DNA from: CBDFHV01 sp965247705
GTDB taxonomy: Bacteria; Pseudomonadota; Alphaproteobacteria; Rhodospirillales; CAMCUA01
Assembly (NCBI GenBank): GCA_965247705.1
Contig: CBDFHV010000042.1
Location: forward strand, 1-35,121
Length of the DNA: 35,121 nucleotides
Direction: 5' to 3'
Shown here: positions 9,233 through 17,299 of the stretch, piece by piece
How positions within the stretch are numbered: position 1 is the stretch's first letter
How the letters are laid out: each line of letters opens with the position of its first letter
Translations under genes and position numbers: made by a program
The notes under the pieces: model-generated
The model's input: the letters and a program-made list of their open reading frames with translations, nothing else
What the model was told of the DNA's origin: nothing
Databases searched by the model: none

Positions 9233-9369
9233 GTTCGAGCCTCTCTTTGGTATGAACTCCCTATAGGATAGCCGAGGATTCGGGAAAATGGTTTCCGAAG
9301 CTTGCCGGGATTCAAGCCCGGTCCGCCATTAAATTCGCCAAATCTGTCTTATTGGGATAGAATTTTCGA
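9233..9369. promoter_or_regulatory. Divergent promoter region with Lrp-like site
   Basis: These 137 bases separate the minus-strand operon from the Lrp-family gene. TAGAAT at 9358-9363 could be a -10 box, with a weak -35-like TTCGCC at 9334-9339 (18-base spacing). The overlapping ATAGAATTTTCGAAT resembles the AGAATTTTATTCT-type motif of Lrp/AsnC proteins. It touches the start codon of the regulator, which suits autorepression. Assignments are by eye. Confidence 0.35.
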
Positions 9370-9858
9370 ATGGATCATATTGATACGAAAATCCTGTCCA
9401 TTCTCCAGGAAGACACCACGGTGCCGGTGTCCGAGGTGGCGCGTCGGGTCGGACTCTCCACGTCGCCCTGCTGGCGCCGCATTCAACGGCTGGAAGCGGA
9501 CGGCGTCATCCGCGGGCGGGTTGCCCTTCTCGACCCGGATAGCGTCAACGTTGGGGTGACAGTCTTCGTTGCCCTGAAAACCAACCAGCACAACGATGAC
9601 TGGTTCAAGCGTCTCAACGCCGCCGTGCGGGACATTCCGGAAATCGTCGAGTTCCATCGTATGAGCGGAGAGATCGACTACCTCATGCGGGTGGTGGTCC
9701 CGGACATCGTCGCCTACGACGCCATCTATAAGGAACTCATTCGCCGGGTGGATTTGAGCGACGTCACCTCCATGTTCGCCATGGAATGCATCAAGTCGAC
9801 GACCGCCTTGCCCCTGTCCTATGCGGAAGCGAGCGCGCGGGGAGCGCATCGGCCATGA
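9370..9858 (+). CDS. Lrp/AsnC family transcriptional regulator
   Basis: The 162-residue protein starts MDHIDTKILSILQEDTTVPV, the canonical Lrp helix-turn-helix region (VSEVARRVGLSTSPCWRRIQ, about residues 18-40, with recognition sequence STSPCWRRI), followed by LEADGVIRGRVALLD. A RAM ligand-binding domain occupies about residues 60-145 (VFVALKTNQHND to FHRMSGEIDYLMRVVVPD). These proteins sense amino acids and usually control neighbouring transport and catabolism genes. It is divergent from the importer operon, so that operon is the probable target. No Shine-Dalgarno sequence precedes the ATG and a possible -10 box ends seven bases before it, so the mRNA may be leaderless. Its stop overlaps the next start (ATGA). 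Confidence 0.93.
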   Translation: MDHIDTKILSILQEDTTVPVSEVARRVGLSTSPCWRRIQRLEADGVIRGRVALLDPDSVNVGVTVFVALKTNQHNDDWFKRLNAAVRDIPEIVEFHRMSGEIDYLMRVVVPDIVAYDAIYKELIRRVDLSDVTSMFAMECIKSTTALPLSYAEASARGAHRP

Positions 9859-10718
9859 GCGGCCTCAAGACGGTGGAAGTCAACGGCGCCACCCTGTCCT
9901 ACGAGGAGGCCGGGCCCGGCAACGAGCGGGTGGTGCTGTTGCTGCACGGCGGCCGGGGGATCTCCGATCACGCGGCCGAGTTCAAGGCCTACCGGGCGTT
10001 GGGGGACCGGTTTAACGTCATCGCCTACGACCACCGGGGCTGCGGCCATTCCGGCCTGACCCCGCCCTTCACCTTCGACCAATTGGCCGACGATGTGGAA
10101 GGTATGCGCCGGGCCTTCTCCGGCGACCGACCCTGCGTGGTGATGGGCGGATCCTTCGGCGGCATGATCGCCTTGAGCTATGCCGTGAAGTACCCCCGAA
10201 GCCTGACGCACTTGATGCTGCGCGGCACGGCGCCGAGCCATGACTTCGAGCCCGAGGCCCTGGCCAATCTCAAGGCCCGGCTGCACAAGGCGCCCAACGC
10301 TTCCGTCGACATGGCGGAGCGGCTGTTTTCCCCCGACATCGTCGACGATACGGAGCTGCGCCTGATCTGGTTCGCTCTCCAGCCCCTGTACTTCGAGACC
10401 TTCGACCCCGACGCCTCCCTGGAGGCCACCCGCAAACTGGCGTGCCATGCCGAGACCCACAACGTCCTCTACCTCAACAAGGACCAGTACGACGTGCGGG
10501 ACAGGCTCAAGGACATCCCGGTGCCAACCCTGGTGGTGGTCGGCGAGAATGACTGGATCTGCCCGCCCAGCCAGTCGCGCCTGATCGCGTCGCGCATTCC
10601 CAACGCCAAGCTGGTCGAAGTGGCGGGCTGCAACCATGCAGTCCACCTGGAAGCGAATGACCGGGTGCTGCGGGAGGTCCGCACTTTCCTGGGCACGTCG
10701 TCGAGCGGGCCGGTCTGA
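9855..10718 (+). CDS. Alpha/beta hydrolase, proline-iminopeptidase-like
   Basis: The 287-residue alpha/beta hydrolase has oxyanion segment LLLHGGRG (28-35), DHRGCGHSG (59-67), nucleophile elbow GGSFGG with Ser100, acid Asp233 in VGENDWICP and His261 in GCNHAVHLE, giving a complete Ser-Asp-His triad. The motif order and the cap region between residues 130 and 210 resemble proline iminopeptidases and amino-acid amide hydrolases. The start overlaps the lrp stop by four bases, so the two are cotranslated, and a role in breaking down the imported peptide is reasonable. The stop codon itself lies in the centre of a 21-bp palindrome. The substrate is not predictable. Confidence 0.88.
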   Translation: MSGLKTVEVNGATLSYEEAGPGNERVVLLLHGGRGISDHAAEFKAYRALGDRFNVIAYDHRGCGHSGLTPPFTFDQLADDVEGMRRAFSGDRPCVVMGGSFGGMIALSYAVKYPRSLTHLMLRGTAPSHDFEPEALANLKARLHKAPNASVDMAERLFSPDIVDDTELRLIWFALQPLYFETFDPDASLEATRKLACHAETHNVLYLNKDQYDVRDRLKDIPVPTLVVVGENDWICPPSQSRLIASRIPNAKLVEVAGCNHAVHLEANDRVLREVRTFLGTSSSGPV

Positions 10719-10774
10719 GACCGGCCCCTACGCTCACGGAATTGGGTGGGTAGGGGCGGGTCTCAGACCCGCCC
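10707..10774. repeat. Second pair of REP-like palindromes
   Basis: Palindromes lie at 10707-10727 (arm GGGCCGGTCT, centre G) and 10754-10774 (arm GGGCGGGTCT, centre C). The first is followed by CCTACG and the second preceded by GTAG, so they form a divergent pair as at 3402-3469. The pair sits between the convergent hydrolase and coiled-coil genes and probably acts as a two-way terminator. The first unit has two compensating changes in its stem (GGGCC/GGCCC), which keeps the pairing and argues that the hairpin itself is selected. Confidence 0.8.
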
Positions 10775-10804
10775 GTCCTTGGGTCGAAGCACGCCTGACG
10801 TGGC

Positions 10805-13800
10805 CTAATCGTCGCGGCCGAGCGCCCGTTCCAGGATCATGTAAAGCTTGCCCATGTCCGATGACAGGAAGGTGGTGCCCAACACGCCGTCCCGGTCGGT
10901 CGTCTTGGCCTCGTCGAGCAATTTCTGGAACTGAGACAGGTAGCGGTTCACGTAGCCGCGAAACGCTTCGTCCTCCTGGAACCGCTTGCGCACGGCGGTC
11001 AATTTGGCGCGCTCCCGGAAGCCCAGCATCTTGCGCACGAACAGGCCTTTCTCGCCGCCGCTGTAGCGCCGCCAATCTTCTTCGCTGACAGTGGTTTCCA
11101 TCATTCGGCTCATGTCCACGGCCAGGGACTGCAGGCGTTCGGTGATGAAGGCGGCGCGGCGCAGGAAATCGTCCGCGGAGGCCTCGTCGGCGCGGGCCTT
11201 GAGGCGTTCGGCCAGCATCGCCGCATGCTGCGAGGCGGCGCGCAGGTCCTTGGTCTGGGCGTCGAGAGATCGCGCCACTTCCCGGGCCTCGCCCGTCACC
11301 GTCTCGGTGGCGCGCGTGAGGTCTTCGGACCGGGATTTCAGGGTCTCGTCCCATTGGGCGATCCGTTGCAGGGCTTCCTCGCTGACGGACCCCACGTCGC
11401 GACCCCGCTGGGCCACGACCTCGGCGGCGGCGGCAAGGTCGGTCTCGGCCCGTTCGCGCGCCGATTGAAGATCTCGGCCGTGGGACCGCAGGGCGTCCGA
11501 GGCGGACCGCACCTTGCCCGTAAGGTCCGCGGCGGCGGACACGGCTTCCCCGGCCCGTGCCTGAAGCACATCGGCCAGTGCCCGGACTCGCTCCAGGGCA
11601 TCGCCCGTCAAGCTGTCGGCATCGCGGGCACTGGTTTCGAGGGCGCCGCTCACCTCGGTGAATTTTTCAACGGCCGACTCGGCCGCGGCGGCCATGTCGC
11701 GGGTTTGTCCGGCGACCGTTTCCCCGGCCTCCCTGAGACTGTCTTCGGCCATTTGGGAGGCATCGGCGATGGTGCTCAGGCGGTCGCGCATGGAATCCTC
11801 GGCGGCGGTCAGGCGGGTGACGGTGCGTTCGACTTGCGCTTCCACGTCGGCGGTCCCGGCGCGGAAGGCCTCGCCGGCGCCTTCCAGCTTGCGGGCCGCC
11901 TCGCCAGATGCCTCGCCCAGCGCCTCCGTATTCCGCCGTACGGCCCTGGACAGCAGTCCGTACAGGTTGGCGGCCTTGTCGACGCCGGCGGCCACCTGGT
12001 GATTTCGCGCCTCCAAGTTCGCGCCGACACTCTCTATTCGCTCGCTGGCCTCGCCGGCGGTTGTATTGAGGGTCGCCGCTTGGGCGCGCAGGGCCTCGGA
12101 GGCTTCGCGTACGTGGGTCACCGCCGACTGCTCGGCGCGGGACAGTTCCTCGACACGGCGCTGCAGCGATAGGCCCAGATCGAGGAGTCGCGACGACGTG
12201 CGGTCCATGGTGCCGTCCAGACCATGGGCCGTCTCGCGCCAGGCATCGACCAGGGATTGCAGCCGCTCCGTGGTTCGCTCGGAGGCCTCCGCCGCCGCCG
12301 ACGTCTCTTCCCGGATACGGGCACCGATGGCGGCAAGGCCCGACTGGGAGCGGTCGACCGCGTCCTCCATGTACGCCGTGCCGTCGCGCAGGGCCTCGTC
12401 CACGATCTGGAGACGGGCCAGGGACGTGGCCGATTCCTCAGTCAACTTCTCGACCCGGCTTTCCACGGCGCCGCCCATCCCTTCCAGCCTCTGGGTCGTC
12501 TCGGCCGCCGCGCGACCCAGGGATTGGGTCCTGGCTTCCGCCGCCGTACCCAGGGATTCAAGGTCCGTTCGGGCCTGAGTGGAGACGATGTTCAAGGCCT
12601 CGGACTGTCGATTGAGGGCATCGCCGATCAGCGCGATCAGGCGTGAAGCACGATCCGCCGCGACGGTGATCTCGCGGGAGCCGGTGGAAACCTGGTTCGA
12701 CACCGCGCCCACGTCCTCGACGGCCTTGCCGGAGGTGTGATCCAGATCCTGGGCATGCTGGCGCAATGTTTGCGCGGCGGCGCCAAGCTGCCCGGCGGCG
12801 GCCTCGGCGACCCCGGTCAGTCCGCTCGCCCGGTCATTGATCAGTTCACCGGCCGCGCGCAGACGCTCGGTGATCCGGTCGGCGGTCGACTCCAGATCAT
12901 CCGCTCCCGAATGCACGGACTGCCCTGCCGCGGCGATACGCCCGGCGCTGCGATCCGCCGTATCGCCAAGGGAGTTGGCTGCCTCGCCCATGCTTTGGGA
13001 AGCTTCCCCGAGGCGCGCGCCAAGGCCCGCGGCAAGGGTGGCGAGTTCTCGGGCCCGTTTGCGCAAGGTATTGCCGAGGGATTCCATGTCGCCCGTCGTC
13101 TGCTGGCTGGCCTTGCCCAGACCGGTCATGCGGGAGGCCAGGGCGCCTGTCAGTGCCGTCGTGCGCTCGGTCACCCGGCCCACGGTCTCGAAACGGCCGT
13201 CGAGCGCTTCGCTGACGGCGTTGAGATTGCTCGCCCCCCGATCGGAGGCTTCGGCGAGGGCCTGGGCGGAGGACGCCACGGCCACCGACATGGCGCGCAG
13301 CCGGCTTTCTCCCGCCTCGGCCGCCTCCCGCAGGTCCCGTGTTCGCCGGTTGAGATTGTCGCCGACGTTTTCCAGACGGACTTCCGCCTCGCCGGCCAGG
13401 GTGTCCAGATGCCCCGCGCGTTCGTCCAGAAGGTCCGTGGCCCCTTGCAGGAGATTGGCGGTGACCGCCGCGACCTGACCCAGTCGCTCGGCGTGCCGGT
13501 CCACGTCCCGTCCCAAATCGGCAAGCTGATCCGCCGCGCGATCGGCCGACTCGCCGAGAACGCGCGCGCTACCGGTCGCGTCGGAAGACAGCGCGCCCAG
13601 ACGCTCGCCCGCGGTGATGGCCGCGGTCTCGAGGGTCGCGACCTGTTCGCGGGCCCGGCCGCCCACGGCCATGGCCCGTTCGGCGGCGTCGTTCATTTGG
13701 CTCAGCGCCGTGGACAGGGTTTCGGTCGCCACGCTAAGTCCCTTGGCACCCTGCTGGGATGCGAATTCCGCGTCACGACCACCTTGAAGCAGGGCCTCGG

Positions 13801-15499
13801 CGATGCGGTTCAAACGGTCTTCGGAGCGGTCGACCAATTCCGCCAGGTGGTCGCCCCGCTCCTTGAGGGTCTGACCGACTCCCTCGACCCGGTTCGCCGC
13901 CTGATGGGACAGCTTGGCGACATAGATGGCGCGCTGTCGCATGACGTCGGCGGCCTGGCCTATCTGGGTCGTCGCCGACTGAGCCGCCTCGGTCAGCAGC
14001 GTGGACTGCCGCTCCAGCGCCGTCTCCATGGCGCCGACCCGGCGATTGGTGGTCTCGGCGGAGGCGGTCAGGACTTCGCTGGCCCGACCCAAGGCGCCTG
14101 ATGCTTCATGGCTTCGCGCTTCCAGGCGGTCCGCCACTTCGGTTACCGCGGCCGCATGGCGGCGGAAGCTTTCCTCCCCGTCGCCGATGCGGGCGGCGGC
14201 TTGATCGGTAAGGCCGGCCACTTCGCGGGTGCGTTCCGCCAGTTCCCGACCCGCGGCGCTCACCTGCTCCGCCGTCGCCTGGGCGCTGTCGTTGAGCAGA
14301 CGGCGCTGGTCGGCGAGCCGTCCCTCGAGGAATCCGGTGCGCTGCTCCAGGGCCTCCGAGACCCGATCAAGGGCCGTGACCTGCCGGCCGAGGGACTGCT
14401 CCAGGGTTTGGGTGCGGGCTTCCGTATGCTCGGTGCGGCGACCCAGGTCCACGGCGTGGTCATTAAGAATAGAGGCGCTGCCGCCGATCTGTTCCGCCAG
14501 GCGGGTGGCGGCCTGTTCCAGCTCGTCCACTTGCAGGCGCAAGGACTCGCCGACTTCCCGCGCCTGGGCCGCCGAGTCGCCGGACGTGGCGGTCAATATT
14601 GCAATCTGTTCGGCGAGCAGGCGCTGGCTCTCCCGACCGTGGACGGTGGTGGATTCCGCCACCGCCTGCAACTCGGTCCCCCGCCGCTTCAGCACGTCCG
14701 TCAGGTCCGATGCCCGGGCCGCGGCACGCTCCGAGGACGAGGCCAAGTTGTGGGTTTCGCGCACCAGCAGGTCGCCGACGTTCCGCGCCTGTTCCGTGGC
14801 GCCGACGGCGACGTGGCGCAATTCCTCGGCCTGGCGCCGAAGGGCCTCGGCCACGGCCTGGGCGCGGAGGTCGGCATCCTCCGACGCCTGCCCCAACTCG
14901 ACGATGCGGTCACGGACCTGGGCGTCGACGGCGCGCGACCGGGCCGCCGCCAGTTCCGAGGCCCTGGTGAGGGCCTGGGCCTGGCGCTCGAGGCTCTCGG
15001 TGAGGGCTCGGGCCCGGGATTCGGACCGATCGGAGGGAAATACCAACCGGGACAGGTACCACTGCAGGCGCACACTGTCGCGATGCAGGGACCGGCCTCG
15101 CTCGAAGAAGGCGACGACCATCCACAACAGTGCCAGGGGAGTCAGCACGCCAGCCGCCAAACCCCCGATCTCGTGGGGCAGCAGGGCGCCCAGGTCGGAC
15201 AGCAGAATACGTTCGGTGACAAATCGCCACACGCCGTAGAGCCAGGCCGCCGTCACCGCGACTCCCGCCAGGGTGGCAAGTCGGTACCGCAAATAGAATG
15301 GTGGCGCCCAGGTTTCCGGGCTCAGCCGGTTTGTGTCAGTGACGGGTCGGGCCTCGCCGTCGTCGCCGAACACCAGATCGAAGACACGGGGGTCGGAATC
15401 GCCGTCGGCGGGGGAAGTTCCGCCTTCCAAGGGCTCCTCCAAACGGCCGCCAACGGGTTTCGTTGCCTCGCCGTCGGGGCTGGGCTGTTTGCTGTCCAT
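10805..15499 (-). CDS. Giant membrane-anchored coiled-coil protein (1,564 aa) with 25-residue repeats
   Basis: I do not recognise a named family. Residues 1-70 are acidic, proline-rich and hydrophilic. Two membrane helices follow at about 71-94 (LATLAGVAVTAAWLYGVW) and 112-132 (GGLAAGVLTPLALLWMVV), forming a hairpin that leaves both ends in the cytoplasm. Residues 175-1416 are an unbroken array of 50 units, 48 of 25 residues and two of 21. No proline or cysteine was seen in this array. Residues about 1442-1564 are a different, more globular and basic domain (FITERLQSLAVDMSRMME, SEEDWRRYSGGEKGLFVRKM, FLSSDMGKLYMILERALG). ATG at 15499 follows GAGGGAGA. The longer upstream reading frame only shadows the SDR gene. 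The layout resembles alphaproteobacterial polar scaffold proteins such as TipN (two N-terminal membrane helices, then coiled coil), but homology is not shown. Its likely role is a structural or organising rod. Confidence 0.85.
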   Translation of the reverse strand: MDSKQPSPDGEATKPVGGRLEEPLEGGTSPADGDSDPRVFDLVFGDDGEARPVTDTNRLSPETWAPPFYLRYRLATLAGVAVTAAWLYGVWRFVTERILLSDLGALLPHEIGGLAAGVLTPLALLWMVVAFFERGRSLHRDSVRLQWYLSRLVFPSDRSESRARALTESLERQAQALTRASELAAARSRAVDAQVRDRIVELGQASEDADLRAQAVAEALRRQAEELRHVAVGATEQARNVGDLLVRETHNLASSSERAAARASDLTDVLKRRGTELQAVAESTTVHGRESQRLLAEQIAILTATSGDSAAQAREVGESLRLQVDELEQAATRLAEQIGGSASILNDHAVDLGRRTEHTEARTQTLEQSLGRQVTALDRVSEALEQRTGFLEGRLADQRRLLNDSAQATAEQVSAAGRELAERTREVAGLTDQAAARIGDGEESFRRHAAAVTEVADRLEARSHEASGALGRASEVLTASAETTNRRVGAMETALERQSTLLTEAAQSATTQIGQAADVMRQRAIYVAKLSHQAANRVEGVGQTLKERGDHLAELVDRSEDRLNRIAEALLQGGRDAEFASQQGAKGLSVATETLSTALSQMNDAAERAMAVGGRAREQVATLETAAITAGERLGALSSDATGSARVLGESADRAADQLADLGRDVDRHAERLGQVAAVTANLLQGATDLLDERAGHLDTLAGEAEVRLENVGDNLNRRTRDLREAAEAGESRLRAMSVAVASSAQALAEASDRGASNLNAVSEALDGRFETVGRVTERTTALTGALASRMTGLGKASQQTTGDMESLGNTLRKRARELATLAAGLGARLGEASQSMGEAANSLGDTADRSAGRIAAAGQSVHSGADDLESTADRITERLRAAGELINDRASGLTGVAEAAAGQLGAAAQTLRQHAQDLDHTSGKAVEDVGAVSNQVSTGSREITVAADRASRLIALIGDALNRQSEALNIVSTQARTDLESLGTAAEARTQSLGRAAAETTQRLEGMGGAVESRVEKLTEESATSLARLQIVDEALRDGTAYMEDAVDRSQSGLAAIGARIREETSAAAEASERTTERLQSLVDAWRETAHGLDGTMDRTSSRLLDLGLSLQRRVEELSRAEQSAVTHVREASEALRAQAATLNTTAGEASERIESVGANLEARNHQVAAGVDKAANLYGLLSRAVRRNTEALGEASGEAARKLEGAGEAFRAGTADVEAQVERTVTRLTAAEDSMRDRLSTIADASQMAEDSLREAGETVAGQTRDMAAAAESAVEKFTEVSGALETSARDADSLTGDALERVRALADVLQARAGEAVSAAADLTGKVRSASDALRSHGRDLQSARERAETDLAAAAEVVAQRGRDVGSVSEEALQRIAQWDETLKSRSEDLTRATETVTGEAREVARSLDAQTKDLRAASQHAAMLAERLKARADEASADDFLRRAAFITERLQSLAVDMSRMMETTVSEEDWRRYSGGEKGLFVRKMLGFRERAKLTAVRKRFQEDEAFRGYVNRYLSQFQKLLDEAKTTDRDGVLGTTFLSSDMGKLYMILERALGRDD
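11252..14977 (-). repeat. 75-bp-period coding repeat array, 50 units
   Basis: Codons 175-1416 of the coiled-coil gene repeat every 25 codons. In each unit hydrophobic or small residues recur at positions 3 (Leu/Val), 7 (Ala/Ser/Thr), 10, 14 (Leu/Val/Ile), 18, 21 (Leu/Val) and 25, with frequent Arg at 13 and 24 and Gly at 4 and 18. The spacing 4-3-4-4-3-4-3 is three heptads plus one four-residue stutter. Units 18 and 25 have 21 residues, that is, exactly three heptads. The array length (48x25 + 2x21 = 1,242) plus 174 before and 148 after equals the 1,564-residue protein. Units are diverged in sequence, so the repeat is old and held by structure. Confidence 0.85.
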
Positions 15500-15612
15500 G
15501 GGGATCTCCCTCGCCAATGGCGAAATCACGCCCAGGTTTGGCTGATCCCCATCATAGCACCGATACCTGGGGAATAAAGGGCATTCGAGCGCTAGATGTT
15601 GCGGTTCAACCC

Positions 15613-16353
15613 CTACAGCATGTGCTGACCGCCGGTGATCCACAGCTCGTCGCCGGTCACGTAGCGGGCGTCGTCGGAACAGAGAAAGAAGATCGAGGCG
15701 GCTACGTCCTCTGCCGAGCCCATGTGACCCAGGGGAATGCGGGGGATGAGGGTATCGTACTCCGGCTGGATCATCTCGGTCTCGATCTCGCCGGGCGCGA
15801 CGGCATTGACCCGGACGCCGAGGCTGGCGAACTCGCCCGCGAGCTCCCGGGTCAGGGCCGACAACGCCGCCTTGGAAATGGCGTAGGCGGAACCGGCGAA
15901 GGGATGGATCCGGTGGCCAGCGATGGAGGTGACGTTGACGATGGCGCCCTTGCCCCGGTGGAGGGCGGCGGCGAATCCCCGCGACAGGCGCAGCGGCGCA
16001 AACAGGTTCAGCTCCAGCACTTGGTGCCACGCGTCCAGATCCCCGTTGAGGCAGCCCAGACGTTCCCGAATGGGGGTCTTCGGCGACATGCCGGCATTGT
16101 TGATCAGGGCATGCAGGGGCGCTTCGCCCAGCAGGCCGTTCACCTCGCGAATCAAGGCCTCGATGCTTGGCCCATCGGCCAGGTCGGCGGGGATGTGGTG
16201 GGTCCAGTTGGGGTCGCGGCCGCACTCCGGCGGCGCCGGCTCCCGCGAGCAGGTGATGATCCGCCAACCCCGTTGCAGGAAGCACCGCGCGGTCGCGTGC
16301 CCGATGCCGCGGCTGGCGCCGGTAATGACGACGGTGGAGCGGTTTTCGGTCAC
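15613..16353 (-). CDS. SDR family NAD(P)-dependent oxidoreductase
   Basis: This 246-residue classical short-chain dehydrogenase has cofactor loop TGASRGIG (11-18), NNAG (85-88), catalytic Ser143 (NVTSIAG), Tyr157 and Lys161 (YAISK), and the C-terminal VNAVAPGEIETEM and RYVTGDELWITGGQ, as in FabG-like members. It starts with GTG at 16353, with only a weak ribosome site. It lies 26 bases after the stress-protein gene and 113 bases before the coiled-coil start, in a codirectional run. It reduces or oxidises an unknown carbonyl/alcohol. The FabG-like look does not prove fatty-acid synthesis, since fab neighbours are absent. Confidence 0.92.
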   Translation of the reverse strand: MTENRSTVVITGASRGIGHATARCFLQRGWRIITCSREPAPPECGRDPNWTHHIPADLADGPSIEALIREVNGLLGEAPLHALINNAGMSPKTPIRERLGCLNGDLDAWHQVLELNLFAPLRLSRGFAAALHRGKGAIVNVTSIAGHRIHPFAGSAYAISKAALSALTRELAGEFASLGVRVNAVAPGEIETEMIQPEYDTLIPRIPLGHMGSAEDVAASIFFLCSDDARYVTGDELWITGGQHML

Positions 16354-16379
16354 CGACGGTTCGGCGTGCCCGCGGACCC

Positions 16380-17246
16380 TCAGCGGGCCATGACGACGGG
16401 TATGGTGCTATTGTCCAGCACGTGTCGGGTGACGCCGCCAAGGATCAATTGGCGCAAGCGGCTGTGGGTGTAGGCGCCCATGACCAGCATGTCGACGCCG
16501 TCGTCGGTGCAGGCCCGCAACACGGCCTCGCCCACCGCGCGGCCATCCGGCTCGATCGGTTCGGTAACCGAGTGCACCCCGTGCCAGGCCAGGAATTCGC
16601 TGAGTTCACGCGCCACCCGGGTCGGTGTGCGGGCACTGTGCACCGACAGCACGCGAACCGACTCGGCCTCGCGCAGGAACGGCAGTCCGGCGGCGACGGC
16701 GCGCGAGCTTTCGGCGCTGCCGTTCCAGGATACCGCCATCTTGCGGCCGAAGACCGCAGGCGATTGGGGCGGTACGACCAGGACAGCGCGGCCGGTTTCG
16801 AACAGGGCCGCGTTCAGGGTCATGGACGCCGGCATGTCCTGATCGGGGGTAGGCCGGGCGAGGACCGTGACGTCCGCCAGCCGTCCCCGCACGGCCACCG
16901 CCTCGTCCTCGCGGCCGGTGACTTCCACCCATGTGGCCGCGGCGGCGTCCAATTTGCGGGGCGTGTCGATCTGCGGAATATCGTAGCGGGCGCAGAAGTC
17001 GTCGTAGAACTTGCGCGCCCGGGACGATCGGTCGTGCGCTTCCTTCTCCGCCAGTTCGATCATTTCCTCGATCATGGCCCCGGACATGCCCTCGCCCAGC
17101 AGTGGAACCGCATCCTTGGGGTCGGCGCGCACGTGGAACACCTCCAGATGCGCGGCTTGCTTGACGGCGATGGTGTAGGCGACCTCCAGGCACCGCTCGC
17201 CCGCCTCGGTTCCATCGATGGGAACCAGCATGGTCTTGATGGGCAT
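16380..17246 (-). CDS. Universal stress protein, tandem UspA domains
   Basis: The 288-residue protein has two UspA-like domains. The first starts MPIKTMLVPIDGTEAGERCLEVA and ends about residue 155 (GRAVLVVPP). The second starts near AVSWNGSAESSRAVAAGLPF and carries LVMGAYTHSRLRQLILGGVTR, close to the G-2x-G-9x-G(S/T) ATP-binding signature. Members bind ATP and aid survival under stress or anoxia. ATG at 17246 follows GGGGAGA. The upstream gene on the same strand is the kinase-like gene at 17300-18889. That pairing suits a stress operon, though regulation cannot be read here. Confidence 0.93.
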   Translation of the reverse strand: MPIKTMLVPIDGTEAGERCLEVAYTIAVKQAAHLEVFHVRADPKDAVPLLGEGMSGAMIEEMIELAEKEAHDRSSRARKFYDDFCARYDIPQIDTPRKLDAAAATWVEVTGREDEAVAVRGRLADVTVLARPTPDQDMPASMTLNAALFETGRAVLVVPPQSPAVFGRKMAVSWNGSAESSRAVAAGLPFLREAESVRVLSVHSARTPTRVARELSEFLAWHGVHSVTEPIEPDGRAVGEAVLRACTDDGVDMLVMGAYTHSRLRQLILGGVTRHVLDNSTIPVVMAR

Positions 17247-17299
17247 AGATATCTCCCCGCGATCCAGAGCTAGAATCCCCCACCGGGATAGGGGCTACA

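Noticed and set aside
12737..15577. Long antisense open frames over the coiled-coil gene
   Set aside because: They arise from the repetitive GC-rich coding pattern and show no conserved motif.
15500..16441. Upstream extension of the coiled-coil reading frame to 1,878 residues
   Set aside because: The extension is an out-of-frame shadow of the SDR gene; ATG at 15499 has a strong ribosome site.
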